Source: Magicicada septendecula (lineage: Eukaryota > Arthropoda > Insecta > Hemiptera > Cicadidae). Taken from it: a DNA stretch of 64,000 nucleotides. The notes under the pieces were generated by a model, which was given only the letters and a program-made list of their open reading frames with translations, was not told the origin of the DNA and did no database searches. Where the stretch lies: assembly GCA_034769895.1 (NCBI GenBank), contig CM068368.1, positions 338,729,076 through 338,793,075 on the forward strand, in the 5' to 3' direction. A program made the translations under genes and the position numbers. Below, piece after piece: positions 1-9,246 of the stretch (its first letter is position 1; every line of letters begins with the position of its first letter).

Positions 1-1157
1 AATTAATTACATATGCAGACACAGCAGTCTTTATAGCTTTTTTAGCTATCCATTATGGTTTTGATATTTGTTGTATATTTGCCAGTTTATTCGTTTGTTA
101 CAACGAAGGGCAATTTTGCGATTGGACCGTCCCAAACAACTATTGAATTATAAACAAACGGACGGAATGATGGGGAACGTCCGTAGGAGCGTTGGAGTGA
201 CCAGCTCTAGTCTATCTGCTTGGGACCGGAACATTTTTGATTTAATTCTTGTAGAAGATGCTGATGATGAATATAATACAAATACTATAATTTTATTTAA
301 TATTTTATATTGAATAGCCTTTATGGTGTAGGCTACTACTTTATTTTAACAACACAGGTAAAACATTATTAGAATTTAAATTGTATTTAGACTCGATTAA
401 ATTTATAGCTAATTCTTAAGTTGTTTCTTTGTCCGGACAAAATAACGTATTTTCACTGCTTTGGCTATAAAATAGCAGCAACGCATTGACGTCATGGCTG
501 TGACAATAGAGGGGAATCGAATCAAAGAACATCATTTAGGAAGCTGTGAATTTGTGGAGTATGTTTACATGTTTCTGACTTTGCATTGAAAACAAAATTG
601 TTTGTCTTTAAGTAAAAACGTTTTTTTGTGGTAAAAATTTAAGACAAAATAAAGCTACGTAGTCGTTGGTGAGCATCTCGGTACGTAAACATACCGAATA
701 TAATCTATTAAATTAGTGTGCCCACATTATAAATGTTGCATATGTTATGTAAACAATAGTAATGAAAGTGTTAAAAATAGGTCCACAGTCTTTGCTAACT
801 TTCCTACGCTGTGGTTTTAGAGAGTGATGTAAATAGTGACGTGAGATTAATAAATTGGTTTTTCAAGAATTGTTTTCAGATCCTTCAAACAGGATTTAAT
901 AAGTCAACATATTAAAAAATTATGTTTTATTAAGTTACAACATTTTAAAATAACTATGCTGTGTTTGGTATACATAAACTATAGGCCAGACGTGTGCATC
1001 GATTAGACGAAGACACTAACAGTAAATATTAAAAGTTCACGCTTCAATTATGTCACTAATATAAAAAAAAGAAGACAACAGGACACTAAATTATATAAAT
1101 AACTTGATGCATAGAAATGTTCAAGGTTGATAATCTAATATCATTTGAATAGGAGAA
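1..1157. other. intergenic, AT-rich, no supported gene
   Basis: No open frame here has convincing protein character. A short frame near 68-313 begins without a plausible ATG context and has no recognisable domain. The only structured feature is a TATA/CRE-like cluster near 466-494, listed separately. It lies about 660 bases upstream of the next gene, so this stretch may contain that gene's promoter, 5' leader and an intron. A pyrimidine-rich acceptor-like site ends near 880. Confidence 0.5.
466..494 (+). promoter_or_regulatory. candidate core promoter: TATA box plus CRE palindrome
   Basis: TATAAAA lies at 466-472, and a perfect TGACGTCA (CRE/ATF-type palindrome) at 487-494 overlaps an ATG at 494. 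That ATG opens a 32-codon frame containing a GTATGT donor-like site. Both motifs are short and could occur by chance. Spacing and strand agree with the open gene at 1158, but a simple splice between the two frames does not stay in phase, so the link is unproven. Confidence 0.25.
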
Positions 1158-1862
1158 ATGATGAACCGGGGTAATAGAACCGACAGTAAAAATCGTTCAC
1201 AGAACGTTATGGTAGGAGATAAAATACGTATAATTTGTGGTTGGCAATGTAATTGGTGTGAGCCGAACAGATGTAGAGTTCGAGTGATAATACCAGGATC
1301 GTTTTCTAGCCCTCTACTCACAAACCTGTCACCCTGTTTGTATAGTGCCGATGGCACTAAGATATCAGACGAAATAAAACGCAGATTATTGAACACAGCA
1401 CACAAGACATGCACAGATGGCTTTGCAAAGCCAGTTGTGAGAACAGGGATACCTGACAGTTGGGTCGACTATTTATTGTTGAAACAAGTGCCAAACATGT
1501 GTAGTTTAATGGATCCGTTGTACCTTGAGTTATGCAAAACTTCAATACCAACGACAGAGGAGCTGTGCAGGAGGTGGAATATACCGTTGAGTCAAGGAAT
1601 TCCAGATCCCTGGAAGAGTTGGCCGAAATTTGATTGTGACTTACGTGAGGGACCAAACGTGGACAGATGCAGAGCCTGTAATAATGTAACAGAGAATGAG
1701 AAGGACGGAAATATATTTGGTGTTTGTGGAATGTGTAACTGTTTAGTTAGAGAAATTCATGAAACACGTAAAAAGAGGAGAGTGAATAAGCATCATGACA
1801 AACACAAGATGGAGATGATACCTATTTGTGCAGTCTGTCGGAAAGAAATAAGGAAAATATGA
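1158..1862 (+). CDS. cysteine-rich orphan protein, 234 aa
   Basis: This is a continuous 234-codon frame starting at tandem ATG codons. I do not recognise the family. It has 17 cysteines, many in zinc-ligand-like spacing. C27, C31, C34 and C39 lie in an N-terminal cluster, and C171-x2-C174 is followed by C190-x2-C193-x-C195, which resembles a zinc ribbon or treble clef. C224-x2-C227 forms a last knuckle at the end, and a lysine/arginine/histidine-rich linker (about 204-218) separates the last two clusters. There is no signal peptide or membrane segment, so an intracellular, possibly nucleic-acid- or protein-binding role is a guess. An AG (1151-1152) just before the ATG could be a splice acceptor, so this may be the last exon of a longer gene. 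Poly(A) signals follow at 1862 and 1954. Confidence 0.6.
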   Translation: MMNRGNRTDSKNRSQNVMVGDKIRIICGWQCNWCEPNRCRVRVIIPGSFSSPLLTNLSPCLYSADGTKISDEIKRRLLNTAHKTCTDGFAKPVVRTGIPDSWVDYLLLKQVPNMCSLMDPLYLELCKTSIPTTEELCRRWNIPLSQGIPDPWKSWPKFDCDLREGPNVDRCRACNNVTENEKDGNIFGVCGMCNCLVREIHETRKKRRVNKHHDKHKMEMIPICAVCRKEIRKI

Positions 1863-1953
1863 ATAAAATGTGCAATTTACATTTTAATTTGAAGTGCTAA
1901 ATATAGTGGTTTATGATCCTAAAATTTTGATCAGATTAAAAACTATTCGTTAA

Positions 1954-1959
1954 AATAAA
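1954..1959 (+). terminator. polyadenylation signal for the 234-aa gene
   Basis: AATAAA lies about 92 bases after the TGA stop. Another AATAAA overlaps the stop itself at 1862-1867. The downstream copy is better placed to end a 3' UTR. In an AT-rich genome the hexamer alone is weak evidence. Confidence 0.35.
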
Positions 1960-2850
1960 ACACTTTTATGTTAATGTTTATGTTCTAAAAATTTACATAA
2001 AGTAAAGTACAATCTCATTACTGTAAGTCTCAATAATTTTAGATACAGTATTGTTATTACGTAGCATCTTATAATAACAAGTTACAAGGAAGGGATAATA
2101 TATATTGCACGAATTATTGAATCTCTATAGTTACTTATGACGGCCACTATATTTATTTTTAATGCTTGACAAATTGAGTAAAACATCTACTTTAATTAAT
2201 GCTAATAAACATTTACGAAATTAAGTCGTATGTGTAATGAACGCACGTCTGCTAACTGGATTTAGTTGTATTCGCAGTGCTCAGGGCAAACAGAAAATTA
2301 GTTCTTACATCAGCTATCTGTAATTTTACATAGGTTAGTTTGTGACTTATACATCATCGATAAATTAACTTATTTAGTACGTAAATACGCTGCCACATCT
2401 GAGTGTATATCGAGGTCTTAGGCCTATGTAATATTTAATTTTGTAAAAGCTGAATCCACCAACTTTGCATACGACAATTTGAGTGTATACATAGATGGGG
2501 ACGAATTGCTTCTAATATTATCGTACCTGTGTACTGACATATGTAATGAAAGCTTACCTGGGTCACTTTGACTTTAAATAAATTCTGCAACCACAGAAAG
2601 TATACATTAGTTATTTCAAGTTTAGTACAACGAGGAATTTAAGATAACTTTATTATTTTAGAGAAGTTATTTACAAACTACTATGGGCCTTTAAGGATAA
2701 GTTTAAGGTGTTTCAAGACGCTTTTAAGAGATGTTTAAAACAATAAATACATATTTCAAAACACTAATAAACATTATTAACAATATAAAATAATATATTT
2801 TCACAAGAGCACACAAAAGCATAAAAGGATTGTTTTATGTGGCTAAATGT
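1960..2850. other. intergenic, no gene seen
   Basis: AT-rich sequence with no coherent open frame on either strand and no recognisable repeat ends. Confidence 0.5.
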
Positions 2851-2863
2851 ACACACGCGCGCG

Positions 2864-2904
<41 letters not shown>

Positions 2905-2905
2905 T
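2851..2905. repeat. compound dinucleotide tract (AC)(GC)(AC)(AT)
   Basis: An alternating purine-pyrimidine run passes from AC to GC, back to AC, then AT. It directly abuts the TTGCAAC end of the next repeat, an arrangement found at five other loci in the window. Confidence 0.9.
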
Positions 2906-3473
2906 GCAACATTACAATTTTTATATTTTGTATAGGCCTATATGAAGTACCCAACGTAACTATCAAATAACTTATCAACTAGGTCGTGGGATTTCTGTGT
3001 TCGTTACGTTAAGTCCCCTTTTGTTGCACAATATATTTTATGTGAGAAGAGAGGAGAAAAGAGTTTGTGGCGTGGAACAAATGTTAATAAAACATTGATT
3101 TATGAAATAAACAACATTCTTTAAAAATTTTAAAAGAAATCTCTATTAAAAGTTGCCTTTTAAGAGAAGCTGTTTTACACGTATTAGTCATAGTATTCAC
3201 CTTATAAATTACACATACATAATGTGCAAACAAATTAAAAATAAACACAGATATGAACATGTAAATAACAAACATAATACGCATATATAAAAATCAATTA
3301 TAAAATTTTTAAATTGGTATAAAAACAATTATAAAATTGTTTATATTACTTGGGTGCCTGACATTACAATATAAAATTCAAGTAATTATTTTCAATACTG
3401 TAAATCTGATATAAATTAAATATTTATTATAAAATTGAAAAGTTTATTTATAGTATTTTAATAAAAAATAATA
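2904..3473 (+). repeat. TTGCAAC-ended interspersed repeat, copy 1 (left flank of the Polinton)
   Basis: It opens with TTGCAAC followed by ATTACAATTTTTATATT, the same start as the sequence at 61122. Later blocks also correspond: a 'TTCGTTA' segment, and near 3285-3370 'atatataaa...tcaat...cttgg'. The two are diverged copies in the same orientation. The copy runs up to the first base of the Polinton, so the virus-like element sits at or within its end. There is no coding capacity. Confidence 0.5.
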
Positions 3474-4386
3474 AGTAGCGGTATAATGAGAGTTCTGGCT
3501 CACAAAGGAATGCCGCCTTTCTTAAAAAACAATAAAAAACACTAAAAAACATGATCTAAGAGATGACGCCGCCACCGCTGGACCCGCAGCATCCCGATGG
3601 ACCACAGCACCGCGAATTTCCGCGAATAATTTTTTTATTTTTTAAATTTGTTTTTTTTTTAATTTTTTTAATTAAATTGATTTGCATATCAAGGGGGTGG
3701 GATGAGGTTCAATGGACCACCAGCATCCGTGAATATAATTTTTTATGTTTTTAAGAAAGCTGATTTGCATATCAGTGGGTGGTGTTGGGTGGGTGGTTTT
3801 TTTATTTCATACCAGTGGGTGGTGGTGGGTGGGAGGTTCCAACTCGATGCATTATAGTGTATATTAAAATATATGATCAGGTGTACCAACCTTTGCATGA
3901 GTTTAAATTTGTCGTGTGTTATAATGTATATTAAATCTATATGATCAGGTGTACCTACCTTTGTATTATTATTATTATTATAGTGTATAGATATTTTATA
4001 TGAGCAGGGTTGTCAACATTTTCTGCGGCGGGGGGGGAGGGAAATTCAAATATGTGTTATATAGTGTATATATTAAAATATATGATCAGGGTTACCAATC
4101 TTACATTATTGTGTGTATAGAGCAGATCTGCCAACATTTTTTTCTCTTCTGTGGTGGGAAATTCAAACTATATGATCATAATTGTTACTCTCTCTCTTTC
4201 TCTCTCTCTCACATTTGAATGTAAGTAAAACTATCTCTCTCTCACTCTCTCTTGTTGTCAAACGTTATGTTCAAACCGTTTTCTCCTCTCCCTCTCTCTC
4301 TCTTTCTCTCTATCTCTCTCTCTCTCACTGTGTACATTGAGTAAATAATTTTAGCTCTCTCTCTCTCTCTCTCTCTCACTCGTTGT
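3474..4386 (+). repeat. left terminal inverted repeat of the Polinton
   Basis: It matches the reverse complement of 15131-16094 from the outer tip to a shared cGTTGT boundary. Substitutions are few (for example C/T at the sixth base). Differences are mainly in CT/GA run lengths and poly-T stretches. The interior repeats a 'TGATCAGG(T/G)GTACC' module several times and ends in CT-rich microsatellites. Confidence 0.9.
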
Positions 4387-5389
4387 GTATGTCTCTCTCT
4401 CGCTGCAAACGTTGACGAGAATTCACTTATTCAATGCGCATTAGTAGCGCTGACGGTAATTATGGATTAGAAAGTATGTACCTCAAAACAGACACTGGCT
4501 TTCTCCGCTACCCGAGTACAACGGCAATGTCCATCATTAACGGTGTGGAGACAACACATACTAGTTTGGTAAGTGAACATACTTTATTGTATGTACAGAT
4601 TTTATTTAAACGTAAAAATTATTTGCATTTAATACATTTGTGTGTATGCGTGTGCGTATGATCAAATTATTATGTCTGTTACAATTGTGCGATCAATTAC
4701 TATGTCTGTTACAAAAAATTCTGAAATTTATTCTTGTCGTGCTTTTATATTACATTACATAATTTTATTGTATGTACAGATTTTATTTAAACGTAATTTA
4801 TATATTACACTACATAATTTTATTGTATGTAAAGATTTTATTTAAACGTAAAAATTATTCACATTATCACATGCATTATTTATTGAATTTAATACACGGC
4901 TCATTCAAATAAGTGTATGTGTGTGTGTGTGATCAAATTACAATTTCCGAAATATATTCTTACTGTACTTTTTATATTACACTTCTAATTGAAGATATAT
5001 TTTAGGTATAGCTGAATTGTAAGCGTGCGAGCCTTCAGTGTGCATACAACGTCTGGCATTTAAGGGTACGTGTGTGGACAACGCTCACTAGTTTGTTTGT
5101 TGCAAGTAAGTATACATTATGGAGGGTGGGTTATACAAATAATAATAATAAAGTGTGTACTATATACATTTATTAAAATACATACACAGCTCCAAGATTA
5201 TATTAAACTAGTTTTACAATTAAAATACATAAACAGCTCAATATTATATTGTTACACGTATTAAAATATATCTAAACTAGTTTTACAATTAAAAATACAT
5301 ACACACACAGCTCCAATATTATAATGTTACAAATATGAAAAATATATATATTTAAAACTAGTATTTACAAAATGTGTATAAAATAAGAC
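4387..5389. other. non-coding subterminal region with small direct repeats
   Basis: There is no long gene between the left inverted repeat and the capsid gene. Repeated modules are visible. A block containing TTTATTGTATGTA then a run to TTTATTTAAACGTAA occurs near 4581, 4767 and 4821. A block with AACTAGTTTTACAATTAAAA plus a nearby ACAGCTC(C)AA recurs at about 5207-5245 and 5275-5330. A GTGTGGA...CACTAGTTTG block at 4542-4568 recurs in diverged form at 5070-5092. Such repeats may be replication or transcription control sites; that is inference. Confidence 0.5.
4434..4568 (+). other. candidate first exon ending in a consensus splice donor
   Basis: An ATG at 4434 opens 45 codons without a stop, ending exactly at TTTG|GTAAGTG (donor at 4569), a strong match to the eukaryotic 5' splice site. 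The peptide is not recognised. A diverged duplicate of its last 40 bases lies near 5060, followed by another GTAAGTAT donor at 5106. It may be a leader exon for the plus-strand genes at 12-13.5 kb, but no joined transcript can be shown from sequence. Confidence 0.3.
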
Positions 5390-6625
5390 TTAAACACGTC
5401 TATGTACCGCGTTGGACAATGTATATTCTACAAGCGTATCATGTAGTATCATACAGTAGGCAGTCGTCTGTGTAGGAAAATTCATTGACGATTCAAATTC
5501 TAAACGTACATCAACTGCTGAAGACTTAAGCGCATCGTCCTGTTTGCTACAATCGAATACAAACAGCGGGGCTTTTGATTTGAATAATTCTGGTGTCAGT
5601 ACTGGGCTGACGTCTAAACGGTGGTAATACGAACTTTGAAAACTGACGTACATATTGTACAATAATGCAAAACGGTCTTTCCCAATATCCAAGTTTAAAT
5701 TATCGTAAGGATAATACTTGTCGTTTAGAAACAGTCTCGCATTGATTACATTACAATGATCAAATTCATCGGCGTGTGCCGTCAGTACATTCTTTCTTGC
5801 TGTCTGAAACGCTAACACAACAAAGCGTGGTTTTTCTAGCTGACTCGAGGTCTTGACAATCCAATTCTGCCTTTTAGTCTGTGGTAAGGCAGGATACTCA
5901 TGCAACTCCCAGGTCCTAAAAGGCATAGTTATCGGGTGGTCATTCTCTATGAGTCGTAACAGAGGTAATCTGTACGCATTAGCTACATGTACATAAGGCA
6001 TTTTCCAGTAAACTTTATCTAGTTCAAGAACACAATTAGCAGTCGTTTGTCCGCTTGTTAAAACCATAGCGTTTATGTCGGTAGATGTGCGTAGGAGTAT
6101 AAGTTCTTGTTTCACGTTCAGCACGATGCGTGTACAGTCTTCTGCGAATCCCATTAGCATTTTCAGTGGAATACAAAAGTTGAATTCACCGTCATCATTC
6201 ACTTTTAATACGTTTGTGGTCGGCGCCACCCAACCCGCGTTTTTCATTGCGTCACGTGTGTTGTTGTTGAGTGATAGAAAAGTTTTAATAGTTGACGTAA
6301 CACCGACGTTTCGAGTATGGTCCACTACCACACCGGCCAACTCGTAACGAATCTCTTCAAAGAGAAATGCTATAGCATTGTTCACCAGTTCCACATTCAA
6401 TGCAGTATCTGCAGCCACACTAGGGTTTTTAACCAACTTGCCTTCGATGTAGAGGAAACTTTCTGACGGTAGTGTAAAGACGTCCTGTTGTTGTATCGGC
6501 ACACGTATTTCATCATTGTTTCCATATCTTGTTGTTGCGTACGGTGCGTGTGAATGAAATGAAAAGTGTGTGATACTGTCTTCAAAGAACGGTTGCTGCT
6601 CCACATATAATATTCCACTCGCCAT
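5390..6625 (-). CDS. Polinton major capsid protein (double jelly-roll type)
   Basis: A 411-aa protein, last gene of the minus-strand row, starting at the ATG on 6625. It would form the hexon-like capsomers of an icosahedral particle. The assignment rests on length, position next to the minor capsid and protease genes, and conserved-looking blocks. These include an early 'GNNDEIRVPIQQQD' segment, 'FEEIRYELAGVVVDHTRN' around residues 90-107, the following 'TSTIKTFLSLN', and a C-terminal 'CMILHDTLVEYTLSN'. The beta-rich, helix-poor composition fits a jelly-roll fold, although I cannot compute the fold here. The frame is intact and its GC content is well above the flanks. About 180 bases separate it from the minor capsid gene, the largest gap in the row. 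A divergent alternative would be another virion protein, but no other gene here has the right size. Confidence 0.85.
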   Translation of the reverse strand: MASGILYVEQQPFFEDSITHFSFHSHAPYATTRYGNNDEIRVPIQQQDVFTLPSESFLYIEGKLVKNPSVAADTALNVELVNNAIAFLFEEIRYELAGVVVDHTRNVGVTSTIKTFLSLNNNTRDAMKNAGWVAPTTNVLKVNDDGEFNFCIPLKMLMGFAEDCTRIVLNVKQELILLRTSTDINAMVLTSGQTTANCVLELDKVYWKMPYVHVANAYRLPLLRLIENDHPITMPFRTWELHEYPALPQTKRQNWIVKTSSQLEKPRFVVLAFQTARKNVLTAHADEFDHCNVINARLFLNDKYYPYDNLNLDIGKDRFALLYNMYVSFQSSYYHRLDVSPVLTPELFKSKAPLFVFDCSKQDDALKSSAVDVRLEFESSMNFPTQTTAYCMILHDTLVEYTLSNAVHRRV

Positions 6626-6802
6626 GTTACTTGTTTACAACAAAACCCAATGAAATCAGAAAACGGCGGTTAACTGATGTTAATCGTTTCAGTTTCGAAC
6701 GAGTACTGATGCGTTTCCTAACCGATCTTTCTTCTTCTTCTTCTTTTATTGCCGACGACTGTGGTAGCAGCGGTGGCGAAGAAACAAAGTACAAGTCCAT
6801 GT

Positions 6803-7504
6803 CTATAGTCGTTTTAGATGTAAACGCACAGTGATGACTTCGCCGCAAAAATCTATTACGTCACCGTCCTGGTCGTGTAAAGATAATGTTATGTTGTCCA
6901 AACGACTCACATTCACAGGTAGGTATATGACGTTTGTAGGTGATTCAATTATTTTGAATCCTGGTTCGACTGACGGATAGAATGAGTGCAGAGTGTGCTC
7001 GTTTTTACCGTTCTTGTATGATCCGTGCGCTATATTACACCTTATCAGTATACTGTTCACTTTTATAATGTTAACTGTGGCGTCAGACGTATGAGTTTTA
7101 TTCGCTTCAAGCAGACGCTTTTCCTTGAAACCCAACATATCACCAATACCGTACACTGTTTGTTGAAAGTCAATATCCAGTGCACAAGTCAGTACACATT
7201 TCAGTGTATTGTTGTTAGGACGTAGACTAATCTGTGAGTCTCCTAACTGCTTTTTATGGAAGGCTTCTATGTCACCGATTTCATAAGCACCTGTAGGTAA
7301 AGTTATCAAGTCCCATGTTGTTCCGTCTCGTAGTACTGGAAACACATTGTTTTTCCCCTCAACCACGTTCGGTATACTGTTGTATGTAGTAAAGTCCAAT
7401 AGACCTACATACCATTCACCGTTTGTTAGTTCGAGAGGTGGGAAAAAGTCACATACAAGAGCAGCAGCATTCGTACCTGTTAAGGTGACGGACAGCGAAG
7501 ACAT
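6803..7504 (-). CDS. Polinton minor capsid / penton-like protein
   Basis: A 233-aa protein starting at the ATG on 7504, 15 bases after the protease stop. Polintons encode a single jelly-roll protein expected to form the five-fold vertices beside the major capsid. Visible features are an N-terminal 'LTLTGTNAA'-like strand region ('SLSVTLTGTNAA', residues 3-14), 'WYVGLLDFTTYNSIPNV' (about 32-48), an asparagine-rich linker near 96-99, and a C-terminal 'NITLSLHDQDGDVIDFCGE' then 'VITVRLHLKRL'. There is no transmembrane segment. The position between protease and major capsid is the usual one. The frame is intact. The penton assignment is by family and synteny, not a seen catalytic motif. Confidence 0.75.
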   Translation of the reverse strand: MSSLSVTLTGTNAAALVCDFFPPLELTNGEWYVGLLDFTTYNSIPNVVEGKNNVFPVLRDGTTWDLITLPTGAYEIGDIEAFHKKQLGDSQISLRPNNNTLKCVLTCALDIDFQQTVYGIGDMLGFKEKRLLEANKTHTSDATVNIIKVNSILIRCNIAHGSYKNGKNEHTLHSFYPSVEPGFKIIESPTNVIYLPVNVSRLDNITLSLHDQDGDVIDFCGEVITVRLHLKRL

Positions 7505-7519
7505 CTTGTCGCTTACTGA

Positions 7520-7870
7520 TCACTCACGCGTTAAGAAGTCCAAACATAAATGCCCACAGATGACTGTGTATGGCGACTGTTCACGCTCGTAATTGTAGTA
7601 AATGTCAGTGTCGGTTCCAAAATACTGTGTCAGCTCAAGAGGTGGTCGCATATTACCATACGCATCATAGTAGTAAACTCGATTGTTTCGCTTCTTGTAG
7701 CAAACCCAGTGCGTACCAGGTACCTCTGCACTGTCCAGATTAACAACTGCACTCTCATTCTTCCATGGCCGTCTGCGTGGTAAAGTGTTACGCATAAAAA
7801 CTCCTCTGAAATAAGGTATTTTCAAAAGTTTTGCGTACACATACAAATCACTGTCGGACAATGCACGCAC
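7520..7870 (-). CDS. adenain-type (adenovirus-like) cysteine protease
   Basis: A 116-aa protein predicted to process capsid precursors during maturation. The family triad and oxyanion residue are visible. H54 lies in 'PGTHWVCY', D69 in 'YYYDAYG', Q98 in 'REQSPY' and C105 in 'VICGHLCL'. The N-terminal 'LSDSDLYVYAKLLKIPYFRG' block is typical of Polinton proteases. At 116 aa it is shorter than adenoviral enzymes (about 200 aa), but it reaches past the catalytic cysteine, as arthropod Polinton versions do. It ends shortly after 'DFLTRE', so the usual last helix may be shortened. It is flanked by the PLA2 protein (11-bp gap) and the minor capsid gene (15-bp gap), consistent with one late transcription unit. 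Confidence 0.9.
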   Translation of the reverse strand: MRALSDSDLYVYAKLLKIPYFRGVFMRNTLPRRRPWKNESAVVNLDSAEVPGTHWVCYKKRNNRVYYYDAYGNMRPPLELTQYFGTDTDIYYNYEREQSPYTVICGHLCLDFLTRE

Positions 7871-7881
7871 TGGTATGCAAA

Positions 7882-8457
7882 TTAGTTTTTTTGTCTGTAA
7901 GGACGTAGGTATAGACCTGACGCTATTTTTGTATTGTTACGTTTATGTCTTGAGACTGTTTTGCGTTTGCAGGTCGTTTTGCGTTTGCCCACGGATTGAT
8001 GTTTAATTCCTGAACCCTTCTTCTTTTTTCTACAACCACTACGCGAGCCCCCTCCACCCACTGCTGATTTCGCTTTCATTGCGGCGGCTACAGCTGCAGC
8101 ATACGCTCTTTCACTAACACCGGAATTCCAACCTTTCACTCGTTCCCACGCTTTGTCGGCAAGAACGCGATCAGCTATACGTCTTCGACTGTTGTCTTTG
8201 TGCCTTGCGTAGGCGATATCGTGTTCGCGACAGGCTTCGTCCAGCTCGTTGATTCCGCGCTCGCCACGTGCCAATCTCTCTTTGAGTTTTGTTCCGGGTC
8301 CACAGAATCGGTAGCCGGGTAGGTGTAATTCTACTGGTAATGCGTCCACCGCTCGATTAATCAAAGTAGGTACTGACGAAACGATAGCGGGCACAGTGTT
8401 TTTAAGTATTTTTCCAATTACACCACGCCCCATTCTTTTCTTACGAAGTACGTGCAT
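7882..8457 (-). CDS. parvovirus-type phospholipase A2 virion protein
   Basis: A 191-aa protein. Residues 47-56 'PGYRFCGPGT' form the calcium-binding loop, and H79-D80 in 'ACREHDIAY' are the catalytic pair of the phospholipase A2 fold found in parvovirus VP1 N-termini and in some adintoviruses. In those viruses the domain helps the particle escape endosomes. The PLA2 core is preceded by a short hydrophobic/amphipathic segment ('VIGKILKNTVPAIVSSVPTL', 13-32). A glycine/lysine/arginine-rich basic tail follows from residue 133, likely DNA-binding or a nuclear-localisation signal. The first ATG (8457) overlaps the upstream fibre-like gene by 17 bases. The ATG at 8433 (MGRG...) would avoid overlap and is an equally good start. 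The enzyme residues appear intact. Confidence 0.85.
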   Translation of the reverse strand: MHVLRKKRMGRGVIGKILKNTVPAIVSSVPTLINRAVDALPVELHLPGYRFCGPGTKLKERLARGERGINELDEACREHDIAYARHKDNSRRRIADRVLADKAWERVKGWNSGVSERAYAAAVAAAMKAKSAVGGGGSRSGCRKKKKGSGIKHQSVGKRKTTCKRKTVSRHKRNNTKIASGLYLRPYRQKN

Positions 8458-9196
8458 TCTTGTAAACAGATCTCCAATCCTTGATTTCCGTTTCCGTATC
8501 GAGAACGTCTATTAAACGTCCCACCTCTTCAATATATTCAGCCAGAACTGAACGCTGTGTCGCGCTGTCTTGATATTTATAGACAAACTTTATTAGATTG
8601 ATTATATGAGCGTGAAATACCTGAGTGACCTTGTACAATTCGGTCTTTATATGTAATTTTAATTCGTGCATTTTTCGTACAGTGACTGCGTCTTTGTCAT
8701 TGACACCGTTCGCTATATTCGTAATTTTTCTTCCGGCAGCGTAGAAAGCATCGCTTTGCAAACTGATTGTGTGTGCGTGTAAAAATTCCAAATTCACTGC
8801 GTCTTTGAAGTCAACAGGCGCTTGCACACGCGTCAGTCGGCAGTCATTAACGATTACGTTACCTGCACGATCTTTTTTCAAACTCTTCTCGTCTACGTAT
8901 CGTTTTGTGGCTGCATCTCTTGATTTAAGCGGATCGTTTAGCATTATTATTCGATGATCTTTTGCGTCTACGGTAGCGTCGTCGTTCTTGTACTGTAAGC
9001 ATGTGTCCTTTACGTACTGTAAAGAAACAACATCGTGCAGCTCTTCAGGATCACCCAAGTTGCGTATCTTTTTGTTTTTCACATCAAAGTGACCGTCGTT
9101 AGTCACTCCTAAACCGATATCCTCACGCAGACTTCGATGAGTTTCTTTTCGCACTCTTACAGCGCTGTCGTGTCTACCGAACTTGTCTACACTCAT
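8441..9196 (-). CDS. fibre-like repeat protein of the Polinton virion
   Basis: A 251-aa protein with four imperfect repeats of about 32 residues in positions 33-180. Each has the pattern I-x-N/M-L-x-DP...(K/R)DA(V/A)...(Y)V(D/K), for example 'KIRNLGDPEELHDVVSLQYV' and 'IIMLNDPLKSRDAATKRYVD'. Such repeats occur in phage tail-fibre shafts and in fibre-like proteins of adintoviruses. The last 70 residues are helical-looking and lack the repeat, which suggests a base or trimerisation part. The role in host attachment is inferred from repeats and gene position. It is preceded by a TATA-like box 42-50 bases upstream of the ATG. Its end overlaps the first possible start of the PLA2 gene. The frame is intact. 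Confidence 0.65.
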   Translation of the reverse strand: MSVDKFGRHDSAVRVRKETHRSLREDIGLGVTNDGHFDVKNKKIRNLGDPEELHDVVSLQYVKDTCLQYKNDDATVDAKDHRIIMLNDPLKSRDAATKRYVDEKSLKKDRAGNVIVNDCRLTRVQAPVDFKDAVNLEFLHAHTISLQSDAFYAAGRKITNIANGVNDKDAVTVRKMHELKLHIKTELYKVTQVFHAHIINLIKFVYKYQDSATQRSVLAEYIEEVGRLIDVLDTETEIKDWRSVYKNARTS

Positions 9197-9237
9197 ATTT
9201 ATGAAGAAGAACTGGTGGTTGTAGAACGGTGCGTCTG

Positions 9238-9246
9238 CTTTTTATA
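9238..9246 (-). promoter_or_regulatory. TATA-like box upstream of the fibre-like gene
   Basis: TATAAAAAG on the minus strand lies 42-50 bases upstream of the ATG at 9196. A similar box is found at the same distance before the next gene upstream (10219-10226), which argues for a recurring promoter arrangement. Confidence 0.35.

Noticed and set aside
1121..1656. Minus-strand frames over the 234-aa gene
   Set aside because: Shadows of the plus-strand frame, with no domain and no plausible start context.
6397..6618. Frames overlapping the capsid gene row on both strands
   Set aside because: They lie inside strongly supported capsid genes in other frames and show no family resemblance.
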